A stretch of 64,000 nucleotides of DNA from Pleurostoma richardsiae. Taxonomy: Eukaryota > Ascomycota > Sordariomycetes > Calosphaeriales > Pleurostomataceae. Of the stretch, positions 1-10,797 are shown in pieces. The stretch is from the NCBI GenBank assembly GCA_030052745.1, contig JANBVO010000001.1, forward strand, positions 1,116,001-1,180,000, in the 5' to 3' direction. Below the pieces are notes generated by a model that was not told the DNA's origin, did no database searches, and saw nothing but the letters and a program-made list of their open reading frames with translations. The position numbers were made by a program, and so were the translations under genes. How positions within the stretch are numbered: position 1 is the stretch's first letter; every line of letters begins with the position of its first letter.

Positions 1-350
1 AAGAGGCTCGCCAAAACTTGGCTGGGAGATTGGATGAAGTGGTCATGACTTGTCGTTGTTATCTCCTCGCTTCCGAACTTACCGTATCCGTCGGTCGGCT
101 CGGACCGGACAAGATCTGCAACAACACTAGTCCGAACACTGACTCGTAAGCGACGGGTCGGTCGTGCGATACCCAACGTCAGCCGATGCTGCAGGGAAGT
201 CGACGCCGACGCCGCCCACGCGACTCCTGCGCACCCACAGGGCGCTGATAAGGACCATGAGCATATGGCTGAACTTATAAGCAGGCTGATCGCCTTGGAC
301 GACGCACACCTTGATGGGCCCCTCCGCACTCAGTTTGAACGCCGGCCAAC
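1..350. other. Intergenic / upstream region of the first transporter
   Basis: No coding segment is recognised. This is the upstream region and probable 5' leader of the transporter that begins at 351. Overlapping frames on the minus strand are compositionally odd and are not believed. Confidence 0.5.
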
Positions 351-2321
351 ATGGAGAAGATGACGGAAAAGGACACCGAGCGACCGGAAATCGAGCCAGT
401 CTCCGAGGGGAGCTCGGCCGTGCTGAACGAGGTCGACAAGGCATACCACTTCGTTAAGGAGCATCATGCAGGACCCCTCAGCGAGGCCGAGAACAAGCGC
501 ATTCTGAGGAAAATCGACCGCCACCTTTTGCCGCTGGTAAGGACCCAGCTATTCGACTTCACCAGGCAGTTGCCTGTGGCTAATAATGAAATTTCCAGAT
601 GATCATCACTTATACCCTAAACTTCAGTAAGGAGCCTTTCATTCTATCTCTTCTCTCTCCGAGTGGGTCTCGGGGCGTCTCTGCTTCACATGGAGGCTGC
701 TGATTCAACCGAACCCCTGACACAGCAACCTCCGGCCCCAGGACACATTATCAAACAGCCCAGGCGACATAAATGCTGACTTAAACCTCTCAGTGGACAA
801 GAATGCTATGTCATACTCGGCTAACTTCGGCTTGATCGACGACAATGTGTGTATCTGACCCTTGGGCTCCAAGCTATGCTTCTCACCTTGCGACTTGGCG
901 CTGACCCCTTGAAGCACCTTCATGGGAAGCAGTACAGCTGGGCCTCCGGCTCCGTATTTTATCTGGGTACGCATATCTACTACCAAAGAGCCAAGAAAGG
1001 CGGAGTGGGTGAAGCTGACTCTACGATTACCTCGCAGCCTACATGGTCTCGCAACCCTTCGTCGCCCGGCTGATCGTCCGCTTCCCCATCGGGCGATTTG
1101 TTGCCGTCGCCACGATCCTTTGGGGCATGGTGTTAATGTGTATTGCTGCAAGTAGGTCCTTTGCTGGGTTGATGACTGTTCGCGCAATACTCGGTTGTCT
1201 AGAGTCATGTATCAACCCGGCCTTCATCGTCATCTCCTCCCAGTGGTGGACCCGCGAGGAGCAGCCCCTCCGCATCACCTATTGGTACCTGGGCAACTCG
1301 ATCGGTCAGGTCTGTGGCGGCCTGTTGGGTTACGGTATCGCGCACATCAAGTACCATGCCGTGCCTGACTGGGCCTGGTTCTTCATCATCTTCGGTGCCA
1401 TCACGATCATCTACGGAAGTTTCCTCTTCTACTACCTGCCCGACTCCCCCATGAATGCCCGTTGGCTGTCGGATCATGAGCGCGCCCTGGCTGTCGAGCG
1501 GGTGCGGAGCAACCGGACCAGTATCGAGAACCACGTCTGGAAGTGGTCTCAGTTCAGGGAGTGCATGTTCGACATCCAGTGCTGGATTCTCGTCGCCACA
1601 TTCTTCCTAGATGACATCCCTGCCGGCGGTGTCGCTTCGTTCGGCAGTATTGTCGTCAAGGGCTTCGGCTACAGTACTCTTTACTCCACGCTGCTCCTGG
1701 TTCCCCTAGGCGTGATCCAGGCCATCTGTATCCTCTTCGGAGGTTTCATGACGCGGCGGTTCGCCAATATCAGGACGTGGCTCATAGCAGGTATGTCAAT
1801 ATCTCACAACTAACACATCTTTCACACCTGCTTGAATCAGTCACTTGCTTACTCTTTGAATAGGGTGCCAGATTCCTGCCCTCATTGGAGCGGTTCTCCT
1901 CTACACCTTGCCCAGATCGAACCAGCGCGGCCTGCTCGGGTCTTACTATGTGGTCCAAACCCACGGCATCGTCGGCACTCTCACCATGTCCCTCGTGGCT
2001 AGCAATTTTGCGGGCTACACCAAAAAGGCCACCGCCTCAGCCATGATGTACATCGCCTTCTGCGTCGGCCAGGTCGCAGCACCCCAGCTGTTCCTCCCTA
2101 ATGAGGCACCAGTCTACGCCACCGCCTTCCGCGCTGCCTTTATTTGCTTCGCGCTGTGCATTGTGCTCAGTATTGTCCTGCGGTTCTACCTCATCTGGGA
2201 GAACAAGAGGCGAGACAGCCAGGTCCTGCAGGGCGGCGGCGAGCTTGGCACCCACGAGGGGGACGAGTTCTTGGACCTCACAGACAAGCAGCAGAAGAGT
2301 GTCTTCCGCTACATGTTATAA
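351..2321 (+). CDS. MFS anion:cation symporter, Dal5/allantoate permease type
   Basis: Predicted plasma-membrane proton symporter of the ACS family (Dal5/Tna1 group), which takes up small organic anions such as allantoate, ureidosuccinate or nicotinate; the actual substrate cannot be told. Six exons fit: 351-536, 599-626, 794-846, 915-966, 1038-1790 and 1864-2321, giving 509 residues with the frame closing exactly. The hydrophilic N-terminus ends in the family-typical KIDRHLLPL, followed by MIITYTLNF and DKNAMSYSANFGL, then QYSW and the loop SQWWTREEQPLR, and the C-terminal half with GSYYVVQTHG and FAGYTKKATASA. The C-terminus ends in the common LTDKQQKSVFRYML. Introns are 53-167 nt. It lies just upstream of an amidohydrolase on the same strand, so uptake and hydrolysis of one nitrogen compound is possible but only inferred. 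Confidence 0.93.
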
Positions 2322-3276
2322 GGGAGCTTGGTGCGGTTTGACTGTTATGACTGAACAAGTGGTTGCGAGAGTGGGTGTAAAGAACGACTTATGTATTAGG
2401 ATGAGTGTGCTCTTCTTGCTATGTAGGAGCAATGAGTTTTGAAAGTGAAGTGCGTTTGCAACTTTAAAGAAAAGCTGCTCTAGCTATACCTACGCTGTAT
2501 ACAAATCTTCAATATCTGCGAGCTGAGAGCTGCTGTATCATGGATACATTTCTCCTTGGGTTGGTGGCCAGCCGCCCAACCATGTATGAGTGATTACGCA
2601 CTTTGTGTTCCGAGTCGGCGCGTTAGGCTGTTAGGTAGATCAGGAGATACGCACCATATTATCCGGGCTGCAAGACTCAGTTAGCTACCACAGTCAGTAG
2701 GCTAGGCTACCGCAGTTCTAAGTGGATTAATACGTCTTTGTGCAGGAAATGACTCTCCGCTAAAGGAGTTTTCTATCTCTGTACAAGACATGTCACGGGG
2801 TTACGATACTGCTTTGATCACGAGTTCAAGGACATAGGGGAGGGCCTGAAACCCTTTGCCGAATCACGCTCCGCCGAGCAGTGATGACCACTCCTCTCCA
2901 CTAATAATCCGTAGATCTCGCCTCCTGACAGCCGGAAAATCATAAGATGATCGGAGAAGATAAGGTAGTCTGAAATGCTGGTTGTCGGCAGGTTGCAATG
3001 GATTTGGCGTGTACCCAGATGTGGGAGTGAAGGACCCGCAGATAGTCCGCGTCGCTGAATCAATTTCCTATTCGAGTAGTAGCTTAGCGACAACCGCCCA
3101 TCGCCTCGGAACAGCCGAACGATGGGATTTCGGTTGAATCCGAGTTAGCATGAGGTGTTCCTGCAGCTGGGGCCATGGCTCTTGGCTACTTGTAGCTAAT
3201 CGTCGCCCCTGGCGAGTTCACGGGCAGAAGGCTTAGTCTCGTGGTTCGCAAGGGGCCTCTCATCGACGTATACAAT
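2322..3276. other. Intergenic spacer
   Basis: About 950 bases between the transporter and the amidohydrolase. No gene, tRNA or repeat is recognised. A 91-codon frame on the minus strand (2818-3093) has no family features. Confidence 0.5.
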
Positions 3277-6200
3277 ATGGAAAAGATAGGCCTCCTAAGA
3301 GAGCACGCACCAGGGACCCGGCAGGAAGGCCATGGCAGGATCGTGCTGGGTACCAAGAGATCGCTCCTCTTGAGCCTTGTTGTGGGTGTCATCACCACCC
3401 TCGTTCTCTCAAGTTCGACCCGCCAACAAGGTGCCGGCAACAGATACAGCAGTCTTCACCATATATCTGCTGCAGACGTCGAATATGGTCTTGCACAATG
3501 CACCCTCAACCAACAGCGACCAGTCGTAGACAGAAACCTGGCGGCAACCCGACTCGCAACCCGAGCTCGCGACGGCGTCCGGACGGTCTTGCTCAATGCA
3601 ACACTCATCGACGGCGATGGTAAAGTCACCCCCGAGTGCACCATATCCATGCAAAGCGGCATCTTCACGCATGTCTGCACGTCAGACGAGGTAAACTCCT
3701 TTTCTTCCGAAGATGAAGCCGTGACCCTCGACCTGCACGGCCGCATCGTGACACCGGGTCTCATTGACGCGCACACCCACGCCGGCGTTCGCGAGACTCC
3801 CCAGCTCTGGGCCACCGAGGATGTGACTGAGATCTCATCGCCCCTGACGCCGTGGGCGCGGGCCATCGACGCTATCAAGCCGCACGACCAGGCCATCGCT
3901 GTCATCGGCAGCGGCGGCGTCACCACCTCGCTGGTGCTCACGGGCGCTAAGAACCTCATCTCGGGCGAAGGGCTCGTCATCAAGATGAGACGGGCGGACT
4001 CCGTCAGAGACCTCATCCTTGACACGGCAGAGGGCAGTCCCAAACCCCAGAGGTATCTCAAGATGGCGACCGGCGAGAACCAGAAGAGGCAGTTCGAGCA
4101 CGTAGCGGGCGGACCGGCCACGAGACTGGGTGAGTCATTCTGGTTTCGAAAGGCGTACGAAAGTGCGCGCCGGGTCAAGGCGGCGCAGGACCGGTGGTGT
4201 GAGGCTGCTGCAACAGCGATGGCAGCAGGAGAACTGCTTGCAGAGGAGTATCCTCGGTCGCTGGAGTGGCAGACACTCGTGGATGTACTGCGCGGCGATC
4301 TGCGTGTCAACGTCCACGGCTATGAGACGGAGGACATACTGGCCGTGCTGGACCATGCTGACGAGTTCGGCTTCAATATCACGGCGCTTCACCATGCGCT
4401 GCACTCTGACCAGGTCACTCAAGAGATCAAGAGGAGAGGCATAGCCATTGCCGGTTTCTCGGACTCTTGGGGTGATAAGAAAGAGCTCTATAACGTGAGC
4501 TCCTATTTCCCGAAGCGTGTGGCAGACCAGGGCATCCCTCTCATCCTGACACGGGATCACCCTGCCGAGCATGGACAATGGTTAGCTTATGAGGCGCAAA
4601 TCGCCCACCACTTTGGCCTGGACGAGCGCCTTGCGTTCTCATCCATCATCGCGGAGCCGGCTCGACTATTAGGTCTTGATAACCGGTAAGATGCCCTAGG
4701 GATACAAGTCTCAGTGTTCAATTTTGCTATACGAGGCCACTGACGCTCACTTCAGAATTGGGTTCGTCCGGCCCGGGTATGACGCTGACCTCGTGGTTTG
4801 GGACCGACACCCTATGCGGGTAGGCGCCACACCCCTCGAAGTGTACATTGAAGGCAAGAGCACGGTGAAGGCTTCAGATGAGCTATGGAAAGCGTCCGAA
4901 GAGCCATCATATCACGGAGCTGCTCCATCCTCACGCCAAAGCCAGGCCATCGAAAGCGCCTGCAAACCGGGCCAATCTGACATCATCATCCGAGGAATCA
5001 GTAAGAGCTTTATCGGTTATAATGGGCTGAGAAGTGCGGAAATTGAGGTAGGAAACCTCACAGCCGTCATCCGTGCTGGCCGGGTTGTCTGTGTTGGCGG
5101 ACGCAAGTGCGACGACGTGATGAAGAAGGCTGCAGACGACGGGATCCCTTCTGTAGAGCTTCAAGATGGGCACATGCTACCCGTAAGTCTCGGTTAGATT
5201 TGGTCTAAATAACCAGTCCCCTCGTCCTGACAAGCAGCTGTTCACAGGGCTTGACCGTTGTAACTCGTCAACACGGGCTAGTGGAGATGCGACAAGAGCC
5301 CTCAACTACCGACGGTTCATCACCAGGCGACGACTACGAGAAGCCTTTGTCGAGCAGGTTCGGAATCAAGTTTGACGGAATCCACCTAGAGAGAACGCAC
5401 CGTAGTGGGGTTACGCGTCTGGTAACGGCACCGCTCACGACTGGTTTCTTCCATGGCATCAGCACCTCGTTCCGCTCTGGAGCAAGAAGCAGTACGTTCT
5501 TTCGTCTCTCAGAGCGTCGCAGGAAGATCTGGCGGACTGATAAGCTAATATTTGCCAGTACTCGACGAGGGAGCAATCGCCGTTGATGATGTAGCTCTCC
5601 ACTTCACCATCGGACACGATGGCAAAGGTAGGCTTTCCAACGTTCGATAATCAAACCCCGCTACTCTTGAGTACTAACACATTGACGGCAGGTCCTCGGA
5701 CGCCGTCCATAACATCACAGATTAGTACGCTGCACGAGCTCCTCACTACAGGCAAGCACCTTCACCCTATCTACGCTCGTGCAGCAAAGGGCGAGGTCCC
5801 GGTGGTCGTGCACACCAACAACAAAGACGTCATTGCGCACATGATAGCCCTCAAGCGTGAGACAGGAGCTCACATCGTCATAATGGGCGGTGCCGAGGCG
5901 CACCTCGTGGCCTCGGAACTTGCCAGCGCCGACGTCCCTGTCATCACTGCGCCCTTCTGGGGTTGCGAGCCCCTCTTCTTTGACGGGCGTCACTGCTTGC
6001 CTGGTCCGCCACTCACAGATAGGTTAGGGCCTCAGGTACTGATGGACAGCGGCGTGACGATTGCTATCTCCAACTGGGATGACACGAATAATCACGTTCG
6101 AAATAGTGCCTGGGAGGCGGGTTGGCTTGCAGGCCCTGACAATCGCAGCCTTGCGCTAGACCTGGTGTCGAAGAACATCGAGGATATTCTACGGCTCCCC

Positions 6201-6329
6201 CGAACAAGAGACGTCGTGGTATATGAGGGTGACCCGTTTGAGTTTGGGGCCAGGGTTGCTGTGATGTTCGAGGAGGGTCGAGTGCAAAGCTGCTACCCGG
6301 ATGTCGATGAGGAGCAGGATGTGAAATAG
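3277..6329 (+). CDS. Amidohydrolase / CE9-like protein with tandem degenerate second domain
   Basis: Metal-dependent amidohydrolase-superfamily protein of the large fungal type often labelled carbohydrate esterase family 9. Five exons (3277-4685, 4756-5182, 5248-5491, 5559-5627, 5692-6329) give 928 residues and close in frame. ATG 3277 is chosen; the same frame is open upstream but only from a GTG. A hydrophobic segment at about residues 29-48 suggests a type II membrane anchor. The first module carries the metal ligands HTH (residues 166/168, within TPGLIDAHTHAG), NVHGYE, LHHALHS and FSDSWG, and ends in GFVRPGYDADLVVWD. The second module repeats this plan (HMLPGLTVVT, VVHTNNKDVIAHM, ISNWDD) but lacks the HxH pair, so it is probably structural. 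Substrate unknown. Confidence 0.88.
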
Positions 6330-7302
6330 CCCGACCCTTTGAAAGGTTCAATGATTCTCATAATACAGAATGAAAAGCGCTAATCACCGTTATATTATGT
6401 GATGGTGTTCGGGCACTATGCAATGATAAGACTGTAAGCAGATCTCGAATATATTTTTAAGAAAAAGCTTAAAATATCATCATTTCTGCTATTTTTTCAC
6501 ATACACGCATCTCTTCACCGGGTGTATCCCAATCTTGTGTATAAAGTGCCGCTACTTGCTACACTTGGCTTGAGTAAAGTGTTGCAGAGAGCGACTGGAG
6601 TTGATTATCAGGGCATGCCCGCCATCTGCCAGCACTTCATTAGATATAGAGACATAGAGACATAATCAGAGACATAACCCTTCCGTGAGGTCTACATCCG
6701 TAACAGATTGAGAAACCAATGATAGCTAGCTAAGTCGCTTAATATAGCGGTCAACTTTTACGGACGAATATCTTGGAAAGACTGAAAGGTTCGTTGTCAG
6801 ACCTGGTGTAGAAATATCTGGTAGTGATATAGGCGGTAGTTACACACCATAACTCTTATCCGATTCTGCGTTCAATACCGCCAATTTCTTCTCAGAAGCA
6901 CAAGTTGCAGGAAGTTGCCCGCCTCTCTCACTGTCTCGATCAACTTTCTAGACTTTGAAAATTACTGTCAATACAGTCCCTGAATAATTTGGCTTCCCGC
7001 GAATGGATGACGAGTTGGGCTTGCAAGTGGCGTAAGTAGGTGAGAACAAAAGGGACGCATCAGTGGTTATTGTTTGCCGGACAATGCCTCAAAACAGGAC
7101 ACCCATGGAATTGTTTACTGTACAGAACTGTGCTATATCATTGTTTGAATCAAGTATATATAGGCGTGCTTTCTGACCACAAGAGGGAGCAAACTGTCTG
7201 TCGGCATCAAACCAACCGCCAGCAGGGGAAACGTAGTCTTCACCTCACACATACGCAAAGCCTACTCAGGACTCTCAGAAAGACAAGGCGATCTCAGACA
7301 CC
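6330..7302. other. Intergenic spacer with a short GACATA-type tandem run
   Basis: About 970 bases, AT-rich around 6440-6480 and 6720-6860. A short imperfect run of an 8-11 base unit (agagacata) lies near 6643-6677. No gene recognised. The segment just before 7303 is the promoter of the DUF1810 gene and contains a TATATA stretch near 7155. Confidence 0.5.
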
Positions 7303-7770
7303 ATGGCGCCAGCCAACAAGACATCTTGCGACGCTGCCGTCGACAAGTTCAACCTAGAGCGCTTCGTTCAGGCCCAGGATACCCGTGGTGTGTACGAGAA
7401 AGCACTAGCCGAGCTCAAGGCAGGCCAGAAGAAGGGTCATTGGATGTGGTATATCTTTCCACAAATCGCTGGCCTGGGCAAGAGTGCCATCGCCCAAAAG
7501 TTCGCGATTAGCAGCCAAGAGGAGGCGCAGGCTTACCTGGAACACAAGGTTCTGGGTGCGCGTCTCTTGGAGGTCACCCGGGTTGTCGCTGATGGCCCCG
7601 CTGCCAGTGTTGAGGATCTTATGAAGGGAATGCCGATCGACGCCCTCAAGCTCCAGTCATCTATGACGCTTTTCGCGCATGTCTCGGAAGACGAGGTCTT
7701 CAAGCAGGTACTGGATCGTTATTTCGGTGGTGAGGATACGGCGACTATGAATATCCTCGTCAAGGAGTAA
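7303..7770 (+). CDS. DUF1810 family protein
   Basis: Single-exon gene of 155 residues with a good start context (CACCATGG). The sequence matches the DUF1810 family, sometimes mis-annotated as calpastatin: the start of the domain FNLERFVQAQ, the conserved HWMWYIFPQI followed by GLGKS, AYLEHKVLGARL in the middle, and LKLQSSMTLFAHV near the C-terminus. Length is normal for the family (about 140-160). The family is common in bacteria and scattered in fungi; no biochemical role is known to me. No signal peptide or membrane segment, so probably cytosolic. A 30-base poly-A run follows about 90 bases after the stop. Confidence 0.93.
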   Translation: MAPANKTSCDAAVDKFNLERFVQAQDTRGVYEKALAELKAGQKKGHWMWYIFPQIAGLGKSAIAQKFAISSQEEAQAYLEHKVLGARLLEVTRVVADGPAASVEDLMKGMPIDALKLQSSMTLFAHVSEDEVFKQVLDRYFGGEDTATMNILVKE

Positions 7771-7857
7771 ATGCTGAACCGCAGACATGACAGGTGGGAA
7801 ACCGGCCAAGACTTTGGCAAGGAGCAATCGTCCAAGTAGGTAGAGAGAAAAAGACAC

Positions 7858-7862
<5 letters not shown>

Positions 7863-7892
<30 letters not shown>
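7863..7892 (+). repeat. 30-base poly-A run
   Basis: Thirty consecutive A residues, starting 92 bases after the DUF1810 stop codon and about 100 bases before the LINE relic. It may be a retrotransposition tail or slippage; length could be an assembly artefact. Confidence 0.95.
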
Positions 7893-7896
<4 letters not shown>

Positions 7897-7999
7897 AAAA
7901 CAAAATCACGATGCATTCCGCGATTCGCTCAAGCAATTCCCTTTGGCGTGCACCGGAGACTGGTGCTACTCTGACCTGAGCTCAGCCGAGGTTGAGTCT

Positions 8000-8760
8000 G
8001 GTATAAGCCTATTATTGAACTACGCCAGCGAACCATGTTGACTACGACATGCATCATTCCGGCAACTCAAACAGATCCGAAGCAATCTTGGCAACTTCCT
8101 TCACCAATCCGTAATATATAAGCACTCGACGAGCTCCGGAGCCAAGGGTGGGAAGTGCAGTTGCGGTGGTAGATTCTAGCACATGTCGGAGTGCCCGGTA
8201 ACGAGGCGGCCGACTGAGTAGCCAACGAAGCGGCTGGGAAAGTAGAACGACCGCCGGAACCAGATTTTCTATGGATCCTAATGGCTACTACGAAGTTCAC
8301 CATCCGTGGAACAATAAAAGGCGAGTAGGAGGCGTCGTAGGAAACGGTTAAACACGGAAAAGACCTATATTAACTTAAAGTCCGGCTTAGAAAGGACGTA
8401 CTTAAGATATACATCGGTATATATAGAACGATTAGCTCGGTAATTATATAGATACGTATAGGCAAGATCAGCTTACGCATATATTTTTATATCATTAATA
8501 ACGCCGATCCTGACTAACGTGAATACGGATATAGGCGGTAATCAGTTAAGGACGGGGTCTCTAAAGTAATCCAAGACCGTCCCACCTACAGTACTTGAAT
8601 ATAACGTAGACGAGTAATTTCTTATAGATAGAAGTTGAGGAGGGCCTAGGAAGGCCTGATAAGTTTATAGATATAGAACAGCCATAAAGTCTGCCAACAG
8701 CGTCGCGGTATTATCGGATTAGACGCCTCCATGCTCGCCAGGAATATAAGAAAACAAGGT
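8000..8760 (+). mobile_element. Tad-type LINE relic (RNase H and C-terminal part), RIP-decayed
   Basis: Conceptual translation on the plus strand shows the 3' part of a non-LTR retrotransposon ORF2: an RNase H segment ELRSQGWEVQLRW followed by AHVGVPGNEAAD and ANEAAG (about 8120-8245), then a region like the Tad-clade C-terminus (DVLKIYIGIYRTISSVI near 8390-8440, and the zone before a CCHC-like motif near 8500). The reading frame is full of TAG/TAA, including TGG to TAG in RW-stop-I, and the segment from 8350 to 8700 is very rich in TA dinucleotides. Both agree with RIP. Reverse transcriptase and 5' parts are not seen, so this is a 5'-truncated dead copy. Exact ends cannot be fixed. Confidence 0.7.
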
Positions 8761-8876
8761 AGGCTAAGGCAGAACCAAGAACAACGAGGAGAACCCAGTG
8801 GTCGTGCATCTATGCCAGAAAGATATGGTAAGCGAGAGTCACGCAAAACAAGACAAAGCGAGTATCTTGTCGATAA

Positions 8877-9782
8877 TTATTGTTTAGGAAGAAGACAAAC
8901 CCAAAAGACTAGTCGTGCATCGGCTTCGTGCCAGCTGCTGCCCGGATAACCCGAGAAGAAGCTCGATTCGATTCCCATGTACTGGCTCCGCAACAGCAGT
9001 CTCACCCTCCGCACAACCCCCACCGCATCGCCTGCGACGGCGTCCGGGGGTGGCATATACTGCAGGTCAGTGCTGTAGTGCCTCCATATCAGGCTAAGGA
9101 ACAGCGGCCCCGTGCTCGCCATGACGGTGATGTACGGCAGGAACCAGTTCTTGTTGTACCGCTGCAGCGAATCCACGGCTTTGAGGAAAAACGGGTGTTG
9201 CGGCACGGATCCCATGACGTCGTTGCTGATACCCGTCGGCACCGCCTGTCGCAGCCACGCCGGGTACGCCCGGAGGGGATCCAGGTTGCGGTTGCACCCG
9301 TCGTCCAGGTCGATGTAGATGCCGCCGTAGTGCGCCAACACGAGGTAGCGGATGGCGTCCGCGCGCTGGATGGGATACCGGTACCCGTCGAAGGCCGCGA
9401 GGAACCAAGGGTATTCGGCGGCGACAAATTCGCGGCTCAGCTTGTCCGTCCACAGCTTATACTCCCATCCGTCTTCGGGGGTGTGCAGCTCCAGGCACGA
9501 GTGACGCGCGAGCTGCCATTGTGCCGGGATCGACTCGTTGATATAGGTCTGGTGGATAATCTGCGGGATCAACTCTTTGTGGAGGGAGGCGTTGGTGGAG
9601 GAGAACGGCGTCTGCGTGTCGGCTAATTCGTCGAGCGCAATGCAGTCGGCAGAGCCGTCCACTACGAGCAGCGAGAGGAGCGTCCAAACAGATGCGACCG
9701 CATACACTAGGACGGCTGAAGTCAACAGCAGGAAGACCGCAACCGAGTGGCGCGACGCGAAGCGAAACCGTAATTTTCTCAT
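8877..9782 (-). CDS. GT32 glycosyltransferase, Och1/Sur1-like
   Basis: Type II membrane glycosyltransferase, probably Golgi, of the GT32 (DXD) family that holds Och1 alpha-1,6-mannosyltransferase and the MIPC synthase subunit Sur1/Csh1. The start at 9782 puts a transmembrane segment (SVAVFLLLTSAVLVYAVASV) at about residues 13-35; an in-frame upstream ATG at 9887 is less likely. Family motifs are IPQIIHQTY, WEYKLWTD, IQRADAIRYLVLAHYGGIYIDLD with the nucleotide-sugar/metal DLDD, and a late GYPGSSWHEADARLVFW. About 301 residues. The frame ends abruptly after VFW; a spliced last exon (GT directly after TGG) may be missing or lost, because the LINE relic starts immediately downstream. Substrate (mannose onto glycan or inositol-phosphoceramide) is not decided. 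Confidence 0.85.
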   Translation of the reverse strand: MRKLRFRFASRHSVAVFLLLTSAVLVYAVASVWTLLSLLVVDGSADCIALDELADTQTPFSSTNASLHKELIPQIIHQTYINESIPAQWQLARHSCLELHTPEDGWEYKLWTDKLSREFVAAEYPWFLAAFDGYRYPIQRADAIRYLVLAHYGGIYIDLDDGCNRNLDPLRAYPAWLRQAVPTGISNDVMGSVPQHPFFLKAVDSLQRYNKNWFLPYITVMASTGPLFLSLIWRHYSTDLQYMPPPDAVAGDAVGVVRRVRLLLRSQYMGIESSFFSGYPGSSWHEADARLVFWVCLLPKQ

Positions 9783-10797
9783 CGCGATAGACTGTGAGAA
9801 GAAATCGATTGCCTTCTCTCTTCTTGAGAGACGCTGGGGCGGCCTCCAGCAGAAAATGCCACACGACGAGTTGATGATAAACGGCATGTTAATAAATGAT
9901 CCTGCTCTGAGCTCCGCCACACTTGGTGATGTGGACTTTCGACAATAAATTTGATAGTCCGTGGGAAGCCTGGGGATTAGCTGGTGATGCCGCACCAATA
10001 ATCAGACTCCATCGCGAAACAAGGACCCATTTTAGCCTAGCTTGGTAGTGGCCCCCGACCTACACCTGCGATGCTCTACACAAGCGGAAACGAACGCAGA
10101 AAGAGATGCGCACGGGTGGTCTGGTGGCCTGACTGACTCTTCCCCCGGGCGCCCACGGGTTCCAAAAGGGCCCCATCCAGAACTCTGGTCCCTTGGCTTC
10201 CTCCGTCAGCGTCTGACTCTGCCTCAGTTGCCACGTCGAGTAAGGCATCCCTAAGTTAGGGTAGGAACCTAGAGGACAGGCCGGAGTTTCCAGGTAAGCC
10301 AAAGATACCTCCGGGTGCAAGGCAGGGTGGGTAGGTACCTTATGGCTGTCTTTTTACATGTACGAACAATGAAGGTATATACGGTCTCCGTCGCCGCCTT
10401 GCTGCGCTCACAAAGACGGTTCCGTCTTTTCACCCCATTCCTCTTACCCTCGAAAACTTCGCTCGCTTTCTCCCTTCCATCGCCATCCTCGTGGTTGTTC
10501 TCCCTTCCGTAACAGACGTTGGAAGCTTCTCCTTACCTCTTCCATCTGCTTCTCTACCGCTTATCGCTCTCCAACTTCTCACCGTCCTGCGACTGTAACG
10601 CCTTGTTGGCGCAACATTGTAAATACACTAACACAGCTGGTAAACAATCATTGAATAGTAGGCACAACAGCTTCGCATACCACTTCCGCGCTTAGTCGCA
10701 CAAATATTCGGCAAACAGACAGCTACTATTAGCCCCCGAGTGCCCCCAAACTCCTCAAATAGAGCTTGGAAAAACCTCGCTATAGGTATTTTCTCCC
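9783..10797. other. Divergent intergenic region
   Basis: About 1 kb shared upstream region of the GT32 gene (minus) and the YTP1-like gene (plus). It contains pyrimidine-rich stretches near 10420-10560 (CTTTTCACC, TTCTCCCTTCC), typical of fungal promoters. No gene recognised. Confidence 0.5.

Noticed and set aside
8928-9626. 232-codon plus-strand frame inside the GT32 gene
   Set aside because: Shadow of the GT32 coding strand, which carries the DXD motif and a membrane anchor.
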